From: Nostoc linckia z4
GTDB lineage: Bacteria; Cyanobacteriota; Cyanobacteriia; Cyanobacteriales; Nostocaceae
DNA: 64,000 nt
Reading direction: 5' to 3'
Assembly: GCF_002608075.1 (NCBI RefSeq)
Contig: NZ_LAHA01000006.1
Coordinates: forward strand, 22,711-86,710
The position numbers were made by a program, and so were the translations under genes. Under the pieces are notes generated by a model. The model saw nothing but the letters and a program-made list of their open reading frames with translations, had not been told where the DNA came from and made no database searches. Numbering within the stretch: position 1 is the stretch's first letter; each line of letters starts with the position of its first letter. Of this stretch, positions 52,359 to 61,311 are shown one piece after another.

Positions 52359-52739
52359 TTATTTATCTGCTATGAATTCTTGAGCAGCTTTAATAGCTAG
52401 TTCTAGTTCTTCTCGACTATGAGCAGATACTTTCAATTTTTTACCGTTTGCTTCTACCTCTAGCTGAATAGACTTTCCACCGAGACGATCGCCTAGAAAA
52501 CTGAATAATTTCTTTGTATTCTCTATATTGAATTCTGCTGTTAACATTCCTAGTAAAAAACCACCTAAAGCTTTATTGCCTTCTGGAGGATTAGGATCGT
52601 ATACACGAGCAACATTTTCTATTTCATCCATCTCTTTCAGTTCAGTTATAAACCATTGAACTTGCTCATCTTGCTCTCCAGGTTCTAAATTTGGATCGTT
52701 GAAATTGAATGTAAGTCTTACATTAGATTTGTTTGCCAT
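52359..52739 (-). CDS. EACC1-like protein (effector-associated constant component)
   Basis: 126 residues. The layout matches the EACC1 family as I know it: an N-terminal beta strand and helix with a regular acidic spacing (NDPNLEPGEQDEQVQWFITE), a D.NPPEGNKALGG segment, a hydrophobic helix (FLLGMLTAEF, then LFSFLGDRL) and a final beta hairpin and helix (SIQLEVEANGKKLKVSAHSR, then EELELAIKAAQEFI). EACC1 proteins are encoded beside caspase or other effectors in predicted multi-component conflict systems; the biochemical role is unproven. Upstream gene of the two-gene unit. Its own ribosome site is weak (AAGG), while a strong one serves a tiny upstream frame. Confidence 0.75.
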   Translation of the reverse strand: MANKSNVRLTFNFNDPNLEPGEQDEQVQWFITELKEMDEIENVARVYDPNPPEGNKALGGFLLGMLTAEFNIENTKKLFSFLGDRLGGKSIQLEVEANGKKLKVSAHSREELELAIKAAQEFIADK

Positions 52740-52776
52740 TCTTTTTTGCCTTATGCAGTTAACCTGTAAGCCTCAT

Positions 52777-52812
52777 CTACGTAATTGTTTTTTTTTGCAC
52801 GTTACAAGTCAT
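52777..52812 (-). CDS. Candidate short leader ORF upstream of the EACC1 gene
   Basis: ATG at 52812 with AGGAGG 8 bases upstream, the best ribosome site in this region, followed by 11 codons (MTCNVQKKTIT) and TAG. The frame contains nine consecutive A. A one-base slip there would extend it to 20 residues (ending DEAYRLTA) and bring its stop close to the EACC1 start. It may be a translated leader that couples to, or attenuates, the downstream gene. Speculative. Confidence 0.35.
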   Translation of the reverse strand: MTCNVQKKTIT

Positions 52813-52987
52813 TAATATTACCTCCTAAATAAGGACATCAAAAAATTTGCAACAAATATTAATTCAGATTTGCCCATTATTCAAGTAAAATTTCTACCGC
52901 CACTAGAGGTGTTAGTCATATTATTGGCGGACACAAAGAAATAAGAGTTTCAGAGAGTTTTTGCGTAAGTCCTAACAAAATGGGTAC

Positions 52988-53032
52988 AAAAAAAATAATG
53001 GAGTACAAACCGAAAAAGTTTGATACTCCATT
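52988..53032 (-). terminator. Rho-independent terminator of rnpB
   Basis: In the minus-strand sense AATGGAGTATCAAAC, a 7-base loop, GTTTGTACTCCATT and eight T. A 14-bp stem with one bulged base, just beyond the 3' end of RNase P RNA. Confidence 0.92.
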
Positions 53033-53037
53033 TTGAA

Positions 53038-53464
53038 GGAAAGAGCAGCACATAAGCCGGGTTCTGTTCTCTTGCGAGGGCAGTTATCTATCTGGGACGC
53101 CTGTTACCAGACGCCTCTAGCGGCTCTTGTTGAGCGGAACTGGTAAAAGACCAACCGTAGTTCCTTCGGCCTTGCTCCCAACCGGGGTTTACCGAGCCAG
53201 CACCTCTCGATGCTGCTGGTGCGCTCTTACCGCACCTTTGCACCCTTACCAAACAATTTTGGATTTTGGATTTTGGATTTTAGATTCAATCCAAAATTTA
53301 AAATCTAAAATCTAAAATTGATTGGCGGTATCTTTCTGTGGCACTATCCTCACGATCGCTCGCACTGGACGTTATCCAGCAAGTTTGGTCTTTCGGGAGT
53401 CCGGACTTTCCTCAAACCAGTGATTATCACCGATCTGCAACCGCCTGCGTCTACTCTCTCCCTA
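53038..53464 (-). ncRNA. rnpB: RNase P RNA (class A) with STRR insert
   Basis: Catalytic RNA that trims the 5' leader of pre-tRNA. The universal segments are present: GAGGAAAGTCCGGACTCC near the 5' part, AGGGTGCAAAGGTGCGGTAA in the middle, and ACAGAACCCGGCTTATG at the 3' end. The 5' end is placed where AGGGAGAGAGTA can pair with the 3' end TGCTCTTTCC to form helix P1. A 60-70 nt repeat insert lies between the two halves, as known in heterocystous cyanobacteria. A strong terminator follows. Confidence 0.95.
53256..53322. repeat. STRR/dispersed repeat inside rnpB
   Basis: TTTTGGATTTTGGATTTTGG and AAAATCTAAAATCTAAAATT units in opposite sense, so the insert folds as its own hairpin in the RNA, between GGTAAGGGTGCA and GGCGGTATC when read on the plus strand complement. 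Same unit family as in the alpha-mannosidase gene. Confidence 0.9.
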
Positions 53465-53683
53465 CCTCCAGTGTAATCTTGGATGGCATATTGTGTTAAA
53501 TTAGTAAACCTATTTCAGTGGCAATTTGACGTTGAGTGATGACTGATAACTGATGACTGTTGAGTAAGTGCAATAGCTTATTAACATGTTGAGAAAACTG
53601 ATTAATTCTAGCAATGGCATAAATAAAGATGCCTTTTTAGCCTGTCAACCGTCAACCATCAACCATCAACCATCAACAACTTA

Positions 53684-54376
53684 TTACTTCTTCTTGTTCC
53701 AAGGTAGTGCATAAGTCCAAGGCAATTTTCTGACTGTGAAAGGACAGTTGATAATGCTAATAGGAGGAAAATTGACACCGGGAGCTAAACCTACACGCAC
53801 CTCAGATACTCTTAATACTAGTTGTAGGGAAAAGTCTAATTCTTTTCTTCTATTTATAAAGTCGTTGTACAATTTTTTTTGCCCTTTTTGCAGTCCATTG
53901 ATATCAATGAGTGGTTTGTTAGCTGAGTAGGTGCCATTTTCTTGGCGCTGCAAAACATCTTCTGCTGTGACTGTCTCAGAAAGTGTCTTTTTGGGGGCAA
54001 TCAAGCTAGGGCTTTGGGGTACAGCTAAATCGCGGGTTAAGTCTGGTGATTTGCGAATTACTCGGCGCGATTGTTTGCTATGTTCAACTACTAAAGAACT
54101 GTTGTCCCAATCAACGTATACAGCAATATTTTCAGATTTATTTTCAATACTCAGTCCTAAATCTTTCAGGTCGTCAATGGCGTATGAGGATTTGAATTTA
54201 AAGGAAACACCAATTTTGTCGTCGAGATTTTGCTCTTTTAGCTGGTCGTCAACAACTCCTTTTTTAAATTCAAATTTAACTTGGTCGTCGATGGATTCAA
54301 CCATGCGGTTAAAAACATAGGAAACAACAATAATATAAATGGTCAAAATTATTAAATTCTGGTCGCTACTCCTCAT
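53684..54376 (-). CDS. Hypothetical membrane-anchored protein, 230 residues
   Basis: Not recognised. N-terminal membrane helix (NLIILTIYIIVVSYVFNRMV), then a mixed region with beta character (VKFEFKKGVVDDQLKEQNLD, SENIAVYVDWDNSSLVVEHS) and a C-terminal part KELDFSLQLVLRVSEVRVGL ending in NKKK. Composition is that of a real protein. It lies upstream of rnpB and downstream of corA on the same strand, 63 bp after corA's start side, so it may share control with neither. Function unknown. Confidence 0.6.
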   Translation of the reverse strand: MRSSDQNLIILTIYIIVVSYVFNRMVESIDDQVKFEFKKGVVDDQLKEQNLDDKIGVSFKFKSSYAIDDLKDLGLSIENKSENIAVYVDWDNSSLVVEHSKQSRRVIRKSPDLTRDLAVPQSPSLIAPKKTLSETVTAEDVLQRQENGTYSANKPLIDINGLQKGQKKLYNDFINRRKELDFSLQLVLRVSEVRVGLAPGVNFPPISIINCPFTVRKLPWTYALPWNKKK

Positions 54377-54439
54377 ATTTTTAAAATATTAACTCCCACA
54401 ATAATGAATGTATATTCGATTCAGCGATCGCCTGCAATC

Positions 54440-55582
54440 TTAATCACGCTTAACTGGTACAGAATTTTGTAGCCATCCTCGCTGCCAAAAAAACCATAAA
54501 AGACAAACTGAGATGGCCACCATAACTGCTAAACATGCCGGGTAACCCCAGTACCAATTTAATTCAGGCATATTATATGGCGATTTCTCGGTATTGAAAT
54601 TCATACCATATATTCCGGCAACAAAAGTCAATGGAATAAAAATTGACGAAACCACTGTCAACACTTTCATGATTTCATTCATTTTGTTGCTCACTGCTGA
54701 AAGATATACATCCATGAGTCCAGATGCTAGTTCTCGGTAAGTTTCCACCATATCCATTACTTGTACAGCATGGTCGTAACAATCTCGCAGGTAAATTCCC
54801 ACCTCTTCACTAATTAAATCACTACCATCACGAATTAAAGAATTAATTGCATCTCGCTGCGGCCAGATAGCACGACGTAATTGCAGTAATTCTCGCCTAA
54901 TTTGATAAATATTTTGTAGTGTTTGCGGAGTCGGTTTAACTATCACTTCTTCTTCTAATTCTTCGATTCGCTCGCCATAAAGTTCCAGCACTGGAAAATA
55001 GCCATCAATAATGGCATCTAAGATAGCATAAGCTAAATAATCAGCTTTTTTAGTGCGAATGATGCCTTTGCTTTTTTCAATTCGCGATCGCACTGGTTCA
55101 AAACAATCATGTTCTGGTTCTTCTTGGACTGTCAGCAAATAATTTTTACCCAGGATCAAACTCACTTGTTCGCTATAAAAACCACATGTTTTTTCCTTGG
55201 GTACTACCATCCGAGAGATGAAAATTAATTGGTCTTCATAATCCTCTGTTTTCGGACGCTCTGGTACATTGACTACATCTTCTAAAACCAGAGGATGTAA
55301 ATTAAAAACTCTACCCAATCTTTGTAAGATATCTTGACTACCTAAACCTTGTACGTCCACCCAAGAAACGCTTTCCATATCTAGATATGGCATACATTCC
55401 TCTGGAGTTGATATTTGTTCGCGAATACAATTCGTCTGGTTGTAATCAATCAAGAAAATTATTGGCGGTGGAGCATCTGCATCAATAAAAATCGTTCCTG
55501 GCAGAGTTCCTGGTTGGTGGTGAAACTCATCTTCAAATGCCTTTGTTACTACTTTTAGAGCGCGGTGCAATTTTCGTGGCAT
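54440..55582 (-). CDS. corA: CorA-type magnesium/cobalt transporter
   Basis: 380 residues. A large N-terminal cytoplasmic domain (VSWVDVQGLGSQDILQRLGR and LVLEDVVN) precedes two C-terminal membrane helices. The first ends in the selectivity motif GMNF (YGMNFNTE), the second is LAVMVAISVCLLWFFW, with a basic tail. CorA forms a pentameric Mg2+ channel in the plasma membrane. All landmarks are intact. It stands in an interval between groEL and a hypothetical gene. Confidence 0.96.
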   Translation of the reverse strand: MPRKLHRALKVVTKAFEDEFHHQPGTLPGTIFIDADAPPPIIFLIDYNQTNCIREQISTPEECMPYLDMESVSWVDVQGLGSQDILQRLGRVFNLHPLVLEDVVNVPERPKTEDYEDQLIFISRMVVPKEKTCGFYSEQVSLILGKNYLLTVQEEPEHDCFEPVRSRIEKSKGIIRTKKADYLAYAILDAIIDGYFPVLELYGERIEELEEEVIVKPTPQTLQNIYQIRRELLQLRRAIWPQRDAINSLIRDGSDLISEEVGIYLRDCYDHAVQVMDMVETYRELASGLMDVYLSAVSNKMNEIMKVLTVVSSIFIPLTFVAGIYGMNFNTEKSPYNMPELNWYWGYPACLAVMVAISVCLLWFFWQRGWLQNSVPVKRD

Positions 55583-55735
55583 GAAATATTACCTAATAGT
55601 CATTAGTCATTGGTCATTGCTCATTGGTGAATGAGAGGGGGCAAATGATATACACGTTATTTTATAAAAAGTAAAAAAAGGTGGTAAGTTACCAGCAATA
55701 GAGATAACATATTGCTTCTGAATCAGCAATGGTAT

Positions 55736-55767
55736 AAAAAAACAGTTTGCCCTGGCAAGACAAACTG
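55736..55767 (-). terminator. Rho-independent terminator downstream of groEL
   Basis: In the minus-strand sense CAGTTTGTC, a 7-base loop, GGCAAACTG and seven T. It lies about 115 bp after the groEL stop, with an STRR array between them. Confidence 0.85.
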
Positions 55768-55796
55768 CTGCAACAAAAATATTAATCTTAAGAGCC

Positions 55797-55868
55797 AGCA
55801 AATTCTGGATTCTAAATTCTGAATTCTGGATTCTGGATTCTAAATTCTGGATTCTGGATTCTGGATTC
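55797..55868. repeat. STRR array between groEL and its terminator
   Basis: ATTCTGGATTCTAAATTCTG-type units, seven bases each with variations, in the groEL 3' untranslated region. Confidence 0.88.
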
Positions 55869-55881
55869 GGGTCAGCAGAGT

Positions 55882-57546
<1,665 letters not shown>

Positions 57547-57575
57547 TTATTTCTCAAGCGCTTCCATTAGACAAT

Positions 57576-57602
57576 TTAGCACTCACAGGTCAAGAGTGCT
57601 AA
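57576..57602 (-). promoter_or_regulatory. CIRCE operator (HrcA binding site)
   Basis: TTAGCACTC-N9-GAGTGCTAA, a perfect match to the inverted repeat bound by the HrcA repressor of chaperonin genes. It lies 33 bp upstream of the groEL ATG, so the gene should be heat-inducible through HrcA. Confidence 0.97.
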
Positions 57603-57699
57603 TGTCTCCAACAAGTCAAGTTACAAATGGAATTGAAAAATTGATTAATATACAGGTGATCCTCATATTAAATACTGGCAGTAATGCTTGAATTGGGAG

Positions 57700-58782
57700 A
57701 TGAACCTAGACAACTCCCTTAAATCCCTTGGTATTGTCGAACCTAGCGGCACCGGCTGGTTGGCAGTAGTATTTACATTCCTCTTAGCTTGGCTTGTAAC
57801 CTGGCGTTTAATTCCCACTGTACGCAAATTCGCCTTGCGAGTAGGTTGGGCAGACCAACCAAACGCACGGCGGCTGAATCGAGAACCTTTGCCCAATGCA
57901 GGCGGGCTAGCTATCTACGCCGGTGTAATCGCCGCGCTGGTATTAGCTAGTCTTTTACGACCCATCGAAGTCCAAAACGTATTGGCTCAGGTACTAACTA
58001 TTCTCTTGGGGGGTTCAATATTAGTCCTAGTGGGCTTTATTGACGATCAGTTCGGTTTACCACCCTCCGTTCGTTTGTGGGCACAAATTGTCACAGCACT
58101 GTTACTCGTAGCTAACGGCATCAGTGTGAAAGTGATGTTTGGCACACCCATCGACTCACTTCTGTCCATGTGCCTGACAGTACTATGGGTAGTGGGGATT
58201 ACCAACGCCATCAATTTAATGGATGGGATGGATGGTTTGGCGGGAGGAATCAGCTTTATTACCGCCATGAGTTTGTTGGGGGTTTCAGCTCAATTTAACA
58301 ATCGTGCGGCGGCTACTTTAGTTTTGGCAGCCTTAGGGGGTGCGGCACTGGGCTTTTTACGCCACAACTTCCATCCGTCACGGATTATTATGGGCGATGC
58401 TGGAGCGTACTTTTTCGGCTATGTATTGGCAGCAACTAGTATTTTAGGCAAACTGCAACAAAACACAGTGTACGCTCTGGTACCCACGGTTTTATTTTTG
58501 TTGTTGCCCGTACTAGATACTACTCAAGTATTTGTACGAAGGCTATTAGCAGGAAATAACCCTCTGAGCACTCCTGGCAAAGACCACCTGCATCACCGCT
58601 TGCTAGCCTGGGGACTCTCCCAACGCCATGCAGCATTCACACTGTGGGGAGTTACTTTGGTTTGCAACTTACTAGCGATGAGAATACAAGGTATGACTTT
58701 CGCTGTCATGTTAGCCACCGCCAGTAGTATTATTATTCTTTTGGGCTTTACTGTGTGGCAAAGGATACGTCAACAACATTAG
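57700..58782 (+). CDS. WecA/MraY-like glycosyl-phosphate transferase
   Basis: About 360 residues with ten or so membrane helices. Motifs: FIDDQFGLPP (DD pair for Mg2+), NAINLMDGMDGLAGG, GDAGAYFFGY and HLHHRLLAWG. This is the polyprenyl-phosphate GlcNAc-1-phosphate transferase type (WecA/TagO), which starts polymers such as O-antigen or wall glycans on a lipid carrier. I prefer the ATG at 57700 (MNLDNSLKSLG) over a TTG 12 bp upstream. Its stop codon TAG is the first three bases of the MITE-like element at 58780. Confidence 0.9.
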   Translation: MNLDNSLKSLGIVEPSGTGWLAVVFTFLLAWLVTWRLIPTVRKFALRVGWADQPNARRLNREPLPNAGGLAIYAGVIAALVLASLLRPIEVQNVLAQVLTILLGGSILVLVGFIDDQFGLPPSVRLWAQIVTALLLVANGISVKVMFGTPIDSLLSMCLTVLWVVGITNAINLMDGMDGLAGGISFITAMSLLGVSAQFNNRAAATLVLAALGGAALGFLRHNFHPSRIIMGDAGAYFFGYVLAATSILGKLQQNTVYALVPTVLFLLLPVLDTTQVFVRRLLAGNNPLSTPGKDHLHHRLLAWGLSQRHAAFTLWGVTLVCNLLAMRIQGMTFAVMLATASSIIILLGFTVWQRIRQQH

Positions 58783-58912
58783 ACTTCTTGCAGAAGTAGG
58801 GAAAAGGGAAAGGGGAAAGGGGGTGCATGTTTGGTATTTTCCCTTTCCCCGGTTGTGAGCTTGTCGAACCATTAACATGATTCCCTTTGACCACAAGAGT
58901 GCAAGAGGTTTA
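58780..58912. mobile_element. MITE-like element (copy 3) that supplies two stop codons
   Basis: 133 bp from TAGACTTCTTGCAGAAGTAG to AGTGCAAGAGGTTTA. Its first TAG is the stop of the WecA-like gene and its last TTA is, on the other strand, the TAA stop of hppD. The interior includes CGGTTGTGAGCTTGTCGAAC, the reverse of the dispersed repeat at about 5459. Confidence 0.85.
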
Positions 58913-59977
58913 TTGTAGACTACCGCGTTTAATTTGTTCGCTTTCAATGGCTTCAAATAAAGCACGAAAGTTGCCTTCGCCAAAACCTTGAGCTTGGAAA
59001 CGGCGCTCAATGAATTCAAAGAAGAATGTCGGCTGTTCAAATATTGGTTGGGTAAAAATTTGTAGTAATAATGGCGCGTTATTTCGTCCATCTAAAGGAG
59101 TATATTCTTGCCAATCAACGAGAATTTCTTGTTGGGCGATCGCTGCAATTTCTATATCTGATAATGGAAATTTCGGACGCTGTTTTAATTGTGTGTAATA
59201 GCTTTGGGGAACTGAAAGCAAGGATAAACCACTAGCACGAAATTTGGCGATCGCACTTACAAGATTTGTTGTCCGCAAAGCAATATGTTGAATACCTGGC
59301 CCCCGATTTACATCTAAAAATTCCTGAATTTGCGAATTTCTAGAAGCTGGTTCATTAATTGGCAATTGGACGTTGCCGTTACGCGAAACCATCACTTGAC
59401 TATGTAAAGCAGAGCGATCGGTTTTAATTTTAAATACCTGCTGTGGTTTAAAATCGAGGATGTTTTCATACCAAGCAACAGCACGTTCTAAATCGCCAAT
59501 TGCCACATTCAGTACGATGTGATCTATGGCAGTAATTAAAGAAGACGCAGGGACACGGGGAGAAGGAGACGCGGTGAAAGAATCTACTCCTCTTTCTATC
59601 AATGTATGAGTCAGTCCGCCCCAAGCGGCAATTTTGCTGGACTTAACAGATATTTCGCCTACATTTTCTTCTAGTATGGGTTGTAAAACTGTGGCACCGT
59701 GGATTTTAGCATGTGCGATCGCTGCTTCTACGTCTTCCACAACAAAGGCAACATCGGCTACGCCAGGGGGATATTGACGGAGAAATTCAGCCACCGGACT
59801 TGTGGGTAACAGTGGTGAAGACAGCAAAAAGCAGACGTTACCACTTTTAACGACTTCCGTACAAGTATGAAATGAACTACTGTGATGGGCTGCTGCTTGA
59901 AAACCAAGATGGTTTACAAACCAATCCCGCCACTTTTTGGCGTTTTCTACATAGAAATGAACGCTATCGAGTTTCAT
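58910..59977 (-). CDS. hppD: 4-hydroxyphenylpyruvate dioxygenase
   Basis: 355 residues. Two vicinal-oxygen-chelate domains; the C-terminal one supplies the iron ligands in IDHIVLNV (His), GIQHIALRT (His) and FFFEFIERR (Glu). It makes homogentisate from 4-hydroxyphenylpyruvate, the first committed step to tocopherol in cyanobacteria. The last codons (GSLQ) and stop run into the adjacent MITE-like element, so the extreme C-terminus may be altered. A short repeat-like SFTASPSPRVPASS linker joins the two domains. Confidence 0.94.
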   Translation of the reverse strand: MKLDSVHFYVENAKKWRDWFVNHLGFQAAAHHSSSFHTCTEVVKSGNVCFLLSSPLLPTSPVAEFLRQYPPGVADVAFVVEDVEAAIAHAKIHGATVLQPILEENVGEISVKSSKIAAWGGLTHTLIERGVDSFTASPSPRVPASSLITAIDHIVLNVAIGDLERAVAWYENILDFKPQQVFKIKTDRSALHSQVMVSRNGNVQLPINEPASRNSQIQEFLDVNRGPGIQHIALRTTNLVSAIAKFRASGLSLLSVPQSYYTQLKQRPKFPLSDIEIAAIAQQEILVDWQEYTPLDGRNNAPLLLQIFTQPIFEQPTFFFEFIERRFQAQGFGEGNFRALFEAIESEQIKRGSLQ

Positions 59978-60092
59978 AGTTACTGAAAATCCAGCATATC
60001 AGCTTATATATCTTTAAATTTTGCCTTTTTTGCTAAATTTTCAGGTCTTTCCCAGGCAAGAATTATGTAAGCGAACTACAATGTCTCCAGAC

Positions 60093-60797
60093 CTAAAAAA
60101 ACAAATGACTATCGGGTTGAATGTTTATCTCCATTGGTACAGCTTGCGGTTCGGCAGAAAGGGCAAAGAAAATCGCATTGGCGGCAGTTTCAGCACTAAG
60201 CATTTTTTTCCGGTCTACTTTTAAGCTGACGTTATCCCAAAAAGGAGAATCTACCCCACCAAAGTAGAATAGCGTGAACTTGATACCAAAGCGCTTGAGT
60301 TCCTCTGCCATGCATTTGCTAAAACCGACAACACCAAACTTGGAAGCAGAATAAGCCGCCGCCATTCCCATTGAATGCTTGCCGAGAATTCCTACCACAT
60401 TACAGATGTGACCAGACTTGTGTTTTTGCATCTCTTGGGCAGCAGCCTGAGTGGTGTAGAAACTGCCTTTTAAGTTGACATCTAACATTTTGTCTAAATC
60501 AGCAGGTTCCAGGCTATTGTAAGGCTTGAGTATGCCAGCACCAGCAGCATTCACCAAGATATCAATTTGACCAAACTCAGCAACAGTTTTTTCAATCAAA
60601 GTCTTTACTTGTTGAGGATCGGTAATATCGGTGGGAACGGTCAAAACTTGCCCTGGTAAATCAGCAGCCAGTGTGGTTAAACGCACCGCATCCCTCGCAG
60701 CCAATACAAACTTCACTTTGCTAGAAGCAAGTTTACGTGTTAAAGCTGAACCAATACCGCCGGTAGCACCGACAATAACAACGACTTTATCTTGCAT
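60093..60797 (-). CDS. Short-chain dehydrogenase/reductase
   Basis: 234 residues of the classical SDR type: GATGGIGSAL (cofactor loop), NAAGAG, and the catalytic YSASK, preceded by the expected Asn and VVGILGKHSM in the serine position's region (a Gly-Ile-Leu replaces the usual SSxxG). NAD(P)-dependent oxidoreductase of unknown substrate. It follows hppD on the same strand after about 115 bp; no pathway link can be claimed. Confidence 0.87.
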   Translation of the reverse strand: MQDKVVVIVGATGGIGSALTRKLASSKVKFVLAARDAVRLTTLAADLPGQVLTVPTDITDPQQVKTLIEKTVAEFGQIDILVNAAGAGILKPYNSLEPADLDKMLDVNLKGSFYTTQAAAQEMQKHKSGHICNVVGILGKHSMGMAAAYSASKFGVVGFSKCMAEELKRFGIKFTLFYFGGVDSPFWDNVSLKVDRKKMLSAETAANAIFFALSAEPQAVPMEINIQPDSHLFF

Positions 60798-61311
60798 TTT
60801 AATATTTACATTTCTTCACATCTTTTTACATAATACTGAATTATGAACTCAAGAGGCACTCTTGTGGTCAAAGGGATACATGTTAATGGTTCGACAAGCT
60901 CACCAACCGGGGAAAGGTTAAAATACCAAACATATACCCCCTTTTCCGGACTTCTGTAAGAAGTCTAATACATACGTCAGTCATCAGAATACGGGAAAGT
61001 TATTTTGTGCGACTGGCGGATAGCTTGCTTAGCTATAGTAATCCGATTTGATTCCTGAAATTATCTGCGTAGGTAGGGAACAGGGAATAGGGAACAGGGA
61101 ACAGAAAAGAAGGGTATAGATGTGTACTGAATCTTGTTCAAAAATCAAATAGGAGTCCTATATCAGTGGCGGGTCTGAATCCCCCACTGAAAGATTGCTG
61201 AATTCTGTATTCTTCTTCAATTTCTGAAAAACTCAATACACTTCGTACTCTGTTTTTCCTGTTGTCTGTTTCCTATCTACACAAGTAAATTTTTCTCATC
61301 AAACCAAATTT
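60798..61311. other. 514-bp intergenic region with MITE-like element
   Basis: It holds a fourth MITE-like element (60843-60967), a CCGATTTGATTCCTGAAATT stretch near 61047 with a counterpart (GTCCGATTTGATT) near 30567, and GGGAACAGGGAATAGGGAAC-type repeats near 61078-61105. No gene supported. Confidence 0.6.
60843..60967. mobile_element. MITE-like element (copy 4, reverse orientation, one end altered)
   Basis: Right end ACTTCTGTAAGAAGTCTA matches the left ends of other copies in reverse. The left part AGAGGCACTCTTGTGGTCAA matches their right part. It contains GGTTCGACAAGCTCACCAAC. The left tip has lost the GTCTA end, so the copy looks partly decayed. Confidence 0.75.

Noticed and set aside
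60888-60910. GGTTCGA as a tRNA T-loop
   Set aside because: No acceptor or anticodon arms around it; it belongs to the dispersed repeat inside a MITE-like element.
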